From the NCBI GenBank assembly GCA_002352215.1, contig DEIB01000036.1, positions 1 to 5,481 of the forward strand: a stretch of DNA of 5,481 nucleotides, written 5' to 3'. The translations under genes were made by a program, and so were the position numbers. Below, in pieces: positions 1 to 4,377 of this stretch. The notes beneath the pieces are model-generated. The model saw nothing but the letters and a program-made list of their open reading frames with translations, made no database searches and was not told the DNA's origin. Source of the stretch: Chthonomonas sp. UBA2785. GTDB taxonomy: Bacteria > Armatimonadota > Fimbriimonadia > Fimbriimonadales > Fimbriimonadaceae. The first letter of the stretch is position 1; every line of letters starts with the position of its first letter.

Positions 1-404
1 TCCGCCATCCAGGCCGCCCGGGCCAGGCCCATGGCCACGCCCCCCGGCCCCGACCGCCGCACCGCCCGCGCCATCTCCCCCGCCACCTCGCGCGGGTCGG
101 GGTGGGCGCGCAGGTCCACCAGGGCCTCCGCTGGGCTGCGGACCACAATCAGGTCACTGTAGGCCAGCAACGCCCGCCACCAGGTGGATGCCCGCCGCCG
201 CGCCTGGGCCATATCCACCGCCACGTATTGGCCATCCTCCCGCAAGATCGCCTTCGCATCGGCCAGCCCCCCGCCCACTTGCACACCCCGCAGCAGGGCG
301 GCAGGGGTGGCGTCGCGCACCGTGTCCCCATCGAAGATCACGGTCGGTACGGCCGGGTCATGTTCGGCCGCGTAAAAGCCCGGGCGAAAGAGGCTGACAA
401 TCAT
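1..404 (-). CDS. Y-family DNA polymerase-like protein, ImuB-type, 3' end cut by window edge
   Basis: The first 134 codons are visible, read from ATG at 404-402; the frame runs off the left edge. An in-frame TAA at 413-411 leaves this ATG as the only start nearby. The protein aligns by eye with the N-terminal palm/fingers of Y-family polymerases: residues 40-52 (GVQVGGGLADAKA) match the GV-x-G-M-x-x-x-x-A segment, Y60-D64 matches the following Tyr segment, and S90-L98 (SPAEALVDL) sits where active polymerases have SIDEAYLDL. The usual Asp of that motif is Ala92, while Glu93 is kept. The N-terminal Asp-x-Asp metal site is also absent (MIVSLFRPGFYAAE). Residues 122-134 (GVAMGLARAAWMA) match the GIA-x-NK-x-x-AK-x-A strand. 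Loss of catalytic acids is typical of ImuB, the non-catalytic partner in ImuA-ImuB-DnaE2 mutagenic repair. It lies 104 bp downstream of the photolyase gene, with its own candidate promoter and operators. No clear Shine-Dalgarno is seen, so translation may be near-leaderless. A divergent active polymerase or a decaying gene remains possible. Confidence 0.72.
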   Translation of the reverse strand, partial: MIVSLFRPGFYAAEHDPAVPTVIFDGDTVRDATPAALLRGVQVGGGLADAKAILREDGQYVAVDMAQARRRASTWWRALLAYSDLIVVRSPAEALVDLRAHPDPREVAGEMARAVRRSGPGGVAMGLARAAWMA

Positions 405-406
405 AC

Positions 407-424
407 AGACTTACGTCTACTATT
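407..424 (-). promoter_or_regulatory. Operator-like site 2 before the ImuB-like gene
   Basis: Read on the minus strand this is AATAGTAGA-CGTA-AGTCT. It repeats the upstream site in 9 + 5 positions around a 4-nt variable centre. Its core AGAC-GTAA-GTCT is a 4-bp-arm inverted repeat, weaker than site 1. It ends 2 nt before the start codon and would overlap the transcription start if CATAAT (427-422) served as a -10 element. No regulator can be named from the sequence. Confidence 0.4.
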
Positions 425-444
425 ATGCGCATCCCGCCTGATGA

Positions 445-473
445 TTAGTAGACTATTATCTACTATTTTTCAA
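445..473 (-). promoter_or_regulatory. Candidate sigma70-type promoter of the ImuB-like gene
   Basis: On the minus strand TTGAAA (473-468) is a good -35 element. A 17-nt spacer separates it from TACTAA (450-445), a weak -10. The spacer contains operator-like site 1. An alternative -10, CATAAT (427-422), matches better but has no good -35 at the right distance; it would give a leader of only about 10 nt. Confidence 0.3.
446..465 (-). promoter_or_regulatory. Operator-like palindrome (site 1) before the ImuB-like gene
   Basis: This is a perfect inverted repeat, TAGTAGA-N6-TCTACTA, in an AT-rich island within GC-rich DNA. It lies within a candidate promoter spacer and overlaps its -10, a usual position for a repressor. 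Mutagenesis genes of the imu class are commonly LexA-controlled, so a LexA-type box is a reasonable inference. The site does not match the Bacillus (GAAC-N4-GTTC), E. coli (CTGT-N8-ACAG) or alphaproteobacterial (GTTC-N7-GTTC) forms. It is loosely reminiscent of the TTAGTA...TACTAA box of Xanthomonas. Confidence 0.5.
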
Positions 474-503
474 AAGACGCGGGGATAACTCCGCTCCGCC
501 CCG
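472..503 (-). terminator. Weak candidate terminator after the photolyase gene
   Basis: CGGGG (503-499) and CCCCG (484-480) can pair around a 14-nt loop, and TCTTTT (477-472) follows on the minus strand. The stem is only 5 bp and the T-run is interrupted. The first T bases overlap the candidate -35 of the next gene. Confidence 0.25.
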
Positions 504-508
504 AGGGC

Positions 509-1858
509 TCACACCGGCAGGCCGGCGCGCCGATACCGCTCGCGCACTTCCGCCGTTGCCGTCGCAAAATCCACCATCGGCAGGGTGGGCGCCTTCGGCC
601 CCCATCGCCGCACAAACGCGCCATCCCGGTCGTAAGTGCGCGCCTGCTTCTCCACATCAAACACCCGGAACGGCACCGGATCGTGCCCGATCCCCGCAAC
701 GTACTGCCAGTTGCCGTAGTTGCTCGCCGGGTCGTAATCCACCAGTTGGGATTCGAACCACCGCGCCCCCCACCGCCAGTCAATGCCCAGCGTCTTCACC
801 AAGAACGAGGCCACCACCTGCCGCCCCCGGTTGCTCATATAGCCGGTGGCCGCCAGTTCGCGCATGCACGCATCCACCAGCGCGTAGCCGGTCGTCCCCG
901 TGCGCCACCGCTCAAAGTCATCGCGGTCGCGCCGCCACGCCACCCGCGCCTGCCGGATCCCCCCGTCCAAGAACAGATCCCGTCCGTGCGCCCGCGCCGA
1001 CCAGTGGAAGAAATCCCGCCACAGCAGTTCAAACCCCAGCCAGTAGGTGCTCTCGTTCGCCCCGTGCTCCTGCTCGTAGCGCTTCACCTCGTGCCATACC
1101 CGGCGCGGCGACAACGCCCCGCACGCCAGCCACGGCGAGAACTTGCTGCTGTCGTCCTCGTGCAGCAAGCCGTTCCGGGTCTGCTTGTAGACCGCCAGCC
1201 GGTCGGTCTGCCACAGGTAATGGTCCAGCCGCGCCAGGCCCACCCGCTCACCACCCGCATAGCGCCCCGCTGCATCGCGTGGCACCGGCGGCACCTCCCA
1301 CGCCGGCTCGCATTTCATCCCCACCAGTGCATCAACACCAGCAGCCTCCGCCCGCACGCGCACCGACTTCTCCACCCGCGAGCGGTACTGCGTAAACACC
1401 CGGGGCAGTGTCGGTACCGCAAAGGGCAAATCATCGCGGTGATGCAAGGTGTCGGCCGAGGAAAACTGCACCCAAACCCCTTGCCGCCGTAGGCGCAGCG
1501 CTAGCCGCTTCTCCAATTGCACCTCGTCCCAGGCGGGCTCCGTGTGCGCCCACACCTGCTGCACTTCCCAGCGGGCGGCTTCCTCCGAAACAATAAGTTC
1601 GGGGTCCCCAAACCGCACCCGCAACGTCACGCCCTGCGCCGCCAGTTGATCTCGCAAGTCCGCCAGGGTCTCGGCCAAAAACCGCACCCGGTGCGCCCCC
1701 ATCCGCGGCCAGCCTAGTCGCGTCGTCCGCATCCAGGCTTCTTCCCACACAAAAAGGGCGACCACCGGGTGCCCCTTCGCCGCCGCCTGAGCTAGCAAAC
1801 CGTGATCGTGAACCCGCAAATCACTACGGAACCAAAGCAAGACCGACCCGGTGGACAT
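509..1858 (-). CDS. Cryptochrome/photolyase, DASH type
   Basis: This 449-residue flavoprotein of the photolyase superfamily should bind FAD and a light-harvesting cofactor. DASH members typically repair cyclobutane pyrimidine dimers in single-stranded or looped DNA. The N-terminal alpha/beta domain opens with LLWFRSDLRVHD (residues 7-18), the family's standard start. The C-terminal FAD domain carries TRNG (227-230), DDSSKFSPWLACGALSPR (235-252, FAD phosphate loop), ELLWRDFF (277-284), MSNRGRQVVASF (341-352) and DYDPASNYGNWQYVAGIGHDP (374-394). The last block and the WRDFF block are characteristic of DASH rather than class I CPD or (6-4) enzymes. The length is near that of compact bacterial members and no gap is apparent. 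ATG at 1858-1856 has an AGGAGAG Shine-Dalgarno at 1872-1866, and both lie inside a large inverted repeat. The gene ends with TGA at 511-509. It follows the chemoreceptor gene by 89 bp with no convincing promoter between them, so it may share that transcript. Confidence 0.93.
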   Translation of the reverse strand: MSTGSVLLWFRSDLRVHDHGLLAQAAAKGHPVVALFVWEEAWMRTTRLGWPRMGAHRVRFLAETLADLRDQLAAQGVTLRVRFGDPELIVSEEAARWEVQQVWAHTEPAWDEVQLEKRLALRLRRQGVWVQFSSADTLHHRDDLPFAVPTLPRVFTQYRSRVEKSVRVRAEAAGVDALVGMKCEPAWEVPPVPRDAAGRYAGGERVGLARLDHYLWQTDRLAVYKQTRNGLLHEDDSSKFSPWLACGALSPRRVWHEVKRYEQEHGANESTYWLGFELLWRDFFHWSARAHGRDLFLDGGIRQARVAWRRDRDDFERWRTGTTGYALVDACMRELAATGYMSNRGRQVVASFLVKTLGIDWRWGARWFESQLVDYDPASNYGNWQYVAGIGHDPVPFRVFDVEKQARTYDRDGAFVRRWGPKAPTLPMVDFATATAEVRERYRRAGLPV

Positions 1859-1894
1859 ATTCGTTCTCTCCTACGAATAGTCCACCCGGTCGGT
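1842..1894 (-). promoter_or_regulatory. Long inverted repeat over the photolyase Shine-Dalgarno and start codon
   Basis: In the minus-strand RNA, ACCGACCGGGUGGAC (1894-1880) pairs with GUCCACCGGGUCGGU (1856-1842) with one G-G mismatch (1887/1849). UAUUCGU (1879-1873) pairs perfectly with ACGAAUA (1864-1858). The 8-nt loop AGGAGAGA (1872-1865) contains the whole Shine-Dalgarno. The start codon is in the stem, with its U (1857) bulged. Codons 1-5 and part of codon 6 form the 3' arm. The symmetry is read directly from sequence. A translational control role, or a DNA operator role, is inference. Confidence 0.7.
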
Positions 1895-1900
1895 GCGGGA

Positions 1901-1933
1901 GGGCGCACAGCGAAGGGCTAATGCCGCGCGCCC
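1901..1933 (-). terminator. Hairpin after the chemoreceptor gene, possible terminator or processing site
   Basis: On the minus strand GGGCGC (1933-1928) pairs with GCGCCC (1906-1901). CGC/GCG (1927-1925 with 1912-1910) extends this across a 3-nt bulge and leaves a 12-nt loop. No T-run follows, so it is not a standard intrinsic terminator. It lies 14 bp past the chemoreceptor stop and just before the photolyase inverted repeat. Confidence 0.25.
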
Positions 1934-1947
1934 AAGTTCTGTTGTCG

Positions 1948-3477
1948 TTAGGCGCTGGCCTTCTCAATCACACGTTGAGATTGCACAACGACCTGGCCCA
2001 GACTCTCAATCTGGTCTTCCACCAGCATCGCGCTGGCCGAGACCTGCTGCACTTGCGCGCTCAGCACCTGCGCCGAGGCACTCATCTCTTCGGTCGACGC
2101 CGAGTTCTCCTCCGCAATCGCCGCGAGGTGATCCAGGGAACCCTCAGCCGCCGTGATCTCTTGCGACACCGTGGCGATGAGCGCCAAGTTCTCCGCCAAG
2201 ACCTGTTGCACCGTGCTCATGGCCTCGTGCAGGTCGGTTTGGCGTTCCGCCGCACCCTCGCCCAGTTCGGCGATCTTGGCCAGGGCCACCGTCGCTTCGT
2301 CGGTCAGCTTGGCGACATCTTGTACGTCATCCACCGTCGTAATCATCGCCTTGCGGGTGGCCGCGCTCTTGCTCAGCATCACCTCGATCAGCTCCTGGAT
2401 CTCCTGAGTTTGGCGAGCGGTATGTTCCGCCAGCTTGCGGACTTCATCGGCCACCACCGCGAAGCCCCGACCGTGCTCACCGGCCCGCGCCGCCTCAATG
2501 GCGGCATTCAGGGCCAACAGGTTGGTTTGGTCCGAAATCTCCTCAATGGTCCGAACGATGTCGCTCACCTTGTCGGCTTGCTCATGAACTTCCTTCACCC
2601 CATCAGAAGTCAAAGTGACGGCGTCCTTCACCCGGGCCAGAACTTCAACCCGCTCCTTAAGTTGCGTCCAGATTGCCCCGTGCTCGATGATCTGGCTCAT
2701 ACTGGCATCCACCTTTTCGAGGGCGATAACCGCGCTTCGCACCACCTCTTCCATGCGCTTGGCCTCTTCATCGAGGCTGGCACTGCTTCGGCCGATGCGC
2801 CGCATGCTTTCTTGGGCTTCGTTGGCCACCATAGCCGCATTGGTCGCCGTCTCGCCCAGTTGCTCGGTCACGAGGGCCAAGTCTTGGAGGCCGGAGCCCG
2901 CTTCCACCGCGACTTCTCGTAGTTGAGATCCGCTCTCCGTGAGGATGGTGCTGATGTCGTTGCTCTTGCCCACCACATCTTCGAATTCGGCGACGAATCC
3001 GTGCTTGACGTAGGCTTCAAGGATCAGAGACTGATCCAAGTTGAAGGCCTTCTGAAGTGCCGTGAGCGCCCGGTTGAGCTGCCACGGCTTCCACCAATAC
3101 GCACCCACGATGCGGCGCGTAATGACTTGGTAGTACGTGCTCATGGCCCCGAAGAACCACTGCGGCGATAGCCCAATCCGCGCGTGAATCGCGCCGATCA
3201 TCGACCGGCTATCAAAGTAGGCTTTGTCGAACTTGCCTTCCAGCAGTGTCTCGAAGTAGACCGGATTCGTCTTCTTGAGCTTCTCCACCGACGAACCAGC
3301 TGCCTCGATCACATCGAGGGCCTCGTCAAAATTCGCAAGGTGGTCGTAAAACGCGTTTACGATTTCGTTCATGTGCCGGCTGAACAGCCCTCGAAGGCTG
3401 CGCAGGGCCTGGCGGTCAGCATTTTCAATGCGAAATAGAGTAAGACGGCGTGCGTCCTCTAGCGACCTTTCGTTCAA
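1948..3477 (-). CDS. Soluble globin-coupled methyl-accepting chemotaxis protein, HemAT-like
   Basis: This 509-residue cytoplasmic receptor should sense oxygen or another haem ligand and signal through CheW/CheA. Residues 1-180 form a protoglobin domain. The segment SMIGAIHARIGLSPQWFFGAMSTYY (92-116) matches the F-helix region of HemAT-type sensors, and His98 is the probable proximal haem ligand. There is no transmembrane segment and no evident HAMP domain. A long helical coiled coil follows, with the conserved MCP hairpin tip EISDQTNLLALNAAIEAARAGEHGRGFAVVADEVRKLAE at 313-351. EENSASTEEMSASA (456-469) resembles a methylation segment. No C-terminal NWETF-like CheR tether is present. Translation begins at TTG (3477-3475); GGGAG (3488-3484) lies 6 nt upstream, and the next in-frame Met (residue 36) would cut into the globin domain. 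The stop is TAA at 1950-1948. No other chemotaxis gene is in view, so it is probably an orphan receptor. Confidence 0.93.
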   Translation of the reverse strand: MNERSLEDARRLTLFRIENADRQALRSLRGLFSRHMNEIVNAFYDHLANFDEALDVIEAAGSSVEKLKKTNPVYFETLLEGKFDKAYFDSRSMIGAIHARIGLSPQWFFGAMSTYYQVITRRIVGAYWWKPWQLNRALTALQKAFNLDQSLILEAYVKHGFVAEFEDVVGKSNDISTILTESGSQLREVAVEAGSGLQDLALVTEQLGETATNAAMVANEAQESMRRIGRSSASLDEEAKRMEEVVRSAVIALEKVDASMSQIIEHGAIWTQLKERVEVLARVKDAVTLTSDGVKEVHEQADKVSDIVRTIEEISDQTNLLALNAAIEAARAGEHGRGFAVVADEVRKLAEHTARQTQEIQELIEVMLSKSAATRKAMITTVDDVQDVAKLTDEATVALAKIAELGEGAAERQTDLHEAMSTVQQVLAENLALIATVSQEITAAEGSLDHLAAIAEENSASTEEMSASAQVLSAQVQQVSASAMLVEDQIESLGQVVVQSQRVIEKASA

Positions 3478-3482
3478 CTTTC

Positions 3483-3499
3483 TCTCCCGTTAAGGGAGA
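3483..3499 (-). promoter_or_regulatory. Hairpin sequestering the chemoreceptor Shine-Dalgarno
   Basis: On the minus strand TCTCCC (3499-3494), a 5-nt loop TTAAC, and GGGAGA (3488-3483) form a perfect 6-bp stem. The 3' arm is the Shine-Dalgarno, 6 nt before the TTG start. When folded, this would mask ribosome binding. The arms also complement those of the hairpin at 3520-3533. Confidence 0.5.
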
Positions 3500-3519
3500 C
3501 AAACTCCGATGTTGCATGG

Positions 3520-3533
3520 CTCCCTACTGGGAG
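3520..3533 (-). promoter_or_regulatory. CTCCC-AGTA-GGGAG hairpin in the chemoreceptor leader
   Basis: This perfect 5-bp stem with a 4-nt loop lies 20 bp upstream of the Shine-Dalgarno hairpin. Its arms have nearly the same sequence. The 5' arm here could pair with the Shine-Dalgarno arm, and the 3' arm with the anti-Shine-Dalgarno arm, giving alternative folds. A function is inferred from the pairing only. Confidence 0.4.
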
Positions 3534-3560
3534 ATTTGGCAGGGCAATCCTGATTCTTTA

Positions 3561-3580
3561 CCCCCACAAATGTGCGGGGG
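3561..3580 (-). terminator. GC-rich hairpin between the ABC ATPase and chemoreceptor genes
   Basis: CCCCC (3580-3576) and GGGGG (3565-3561) pair on the minus strand. The inner CA/TG pairs across a single mismatch and the loop is 4 nt. An outer CAATCC/GGATTG inverted repeat (3584-3579 and 3550-3545) partly competes with it. It lies 24 bp past the ATPase stop, where an operon end is expected. What follows is GTAAAGAATC rather than a T-run, so intrinsic termination is uncertain. Confidence 0.35.
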
Positions 3581-3604
3581 ATTGTGTTCTTTAGTCGGAG
3601 GAAG

Positions 3605-4351
3605 CTATGACGTAGGAACGGCGTCTTCGGGAAGCGGCATCGAAGCCAGCACGTCGCGGGCATCCACCGGGTTCTCCACCGTTTCGTCCTTCAGGATTCG
3701 CCCGTCGCGGAACCGGAGGATCCGCTTACAGTGGTGGGCCACTTCTTCTTCGTGCGTCACGATGACCACCGTCTTGCCCGCGCGGTTGAGCTCTTGGAAC
3801 AAGGCCATGATCTCCTCGCCCGTGCGGCTGTCCAGGTTCCCGGTCGGCTCGTCGCCCAGGATCATCACGGGGTCCGTGACAATGGCGCGCGCAATGGCCA
3901 CGCGCTGCTGCTGGCCCCCCGAGAGCTCGTTCGGCTTGTGGTCCAGGCGCTGGCCCAGCCCCACTCGCTCCAGGGCGATCTTCGCCTGCGTGGAACGATC
4001 CTTCACCCCGGCGTAGAGCAGGGGCAACTCCACATTCTTCATGGCGGTGGTGCGGGGCAGTAGGTTGTAGTTCTGGAACACAAACCCGATGTATTTGTTC
4101 CGGATCTCCGCCAGGGCGTTGTCGTTCAACTGAGAAACCTCTTGGTTGTCCAAGAAGTACTGCCCGCCACTCGGACGGTCGAGGCAACCCAGGATGTTCA
4201 TGAACGTGGACTTGCCCGAGCCCGACGGCCCCATGATCGCCACGAACTCGCCTTCCTGAATCTCCACCGAGACATCCCGAAGTGCGTGGACAATCATGTC
4301 CCCCATTTCGTAGCGCTTGGCCAGATTTTCGACTTTGATGACGGTGTTCAT
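3605..4351 (-). CDS. ABC transporter ATPase, MacB/LolD family
   Basis: This 248-residue ATPase should drive the FtsX-type permease encoded just upstream. All nucleotide-binding motifs are present: Walker A GPSGSGKST (41-49), Q-loop FQNYNLLP (92-99), signature LSGGQQQR (143-150), Walker B VMILGDEPTGNLD (162-174) with catalytic Glu168, and the H-loop VTHEEEVAHH with His200. The N-terminal pattern (KRYEMGD-x-x-VHALRDVSV) and the GNLDS sequence after Walker B are typical of the LolD/MacB/FtsE group. Unlike E. coli MacB, the ATPase is a separate chain. The C-terminal 30 residues are a short acidic extension without a known domain. ATG at 4351-4349 has AGGA at 4361-4358, 6 nt away. The stop is TAG at 3607-3605. 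Its start lies 26 nt after the permease stop, consistent with one operon. The exported substrate cannot be read from the sequence. Confidence 0.95.
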   Translation of the reverse strand: MNTVIKVENLAKRYEMGDMIVHALRDVSVEIQEGEFVAIMGPSGSGKSTFMNILGCLDRPSGGQYFLDNQEVSQLNDNALAEIRNKYIGFVFQNYNLLPRTTAMKNVELPLLYAGVKDRSTQAKIALERVGLGQRLDHKPNELSGGQQQRVAIARAIVTDPVMILGDEPTGNLDSRTGEEIMALFQELNRAGKTVVIVTHEEEVAHHCKRILRFRDGRILKDETVENPVDARDVLASMPLPEDAVPTS

Positions 4352-4357
4352 GGACGA

Positions 4358-4361
4358 TCCT
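4358..4361 (-). promoter_or_regulatory. Ribosome binding site of the ABC ATPase gene
   Basis: AGGA on the minus strand lies 6 nt before the ATG at 4351, within the 26-nt gap to the permease stop. It supports this start and translation from a shared transcript. Confidence 0.5.
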
Positions 4362-4377
4362 AAAGGGTCAGCGGGGC

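Noticed and set aside
102..488. 128-codon plus-strand open frame covering the ImuB-like gene and its promoter
   Set aside because: It is antisense to a frame with recognisable Y-family features, and it runs through the AT-rich operator region without gene-like composition.
405..508. Canonical LexA box before the ImuB-like gene
   Set aside because: No GAAC-N4-GTTC, CTGT-N8-ACAG or GTTC-N7-GTTC is present. Only the distinct TAGTAGA-type palindrome is.
556..1492. Two long plus-strand open frames opposite the photolyase
   Set aside because: Their products are Pro/Arg/Ala-rich low-complexity sequence, as expected from the reverse strand of a GC-rich gene. The photolyase motifs leave no doubt about the coding strand.
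1921..2922. 333-codon open frame on the plus strand opposite the chemoreceptor
   Set aside because: It is antisense to a clearly conserved receptor frame. Its His/Arg/Leu-rich translation resembles no family and arises from GC-rich codon bias on the other strand.
3478..3604. Known riboswitch (for example c-di-GMP or cobalamin class) in the chemoreceptor leader
   Set aside because: I could not find the conserved core nucleotides of these classes, only simple stems. An Infernal search would settle it.
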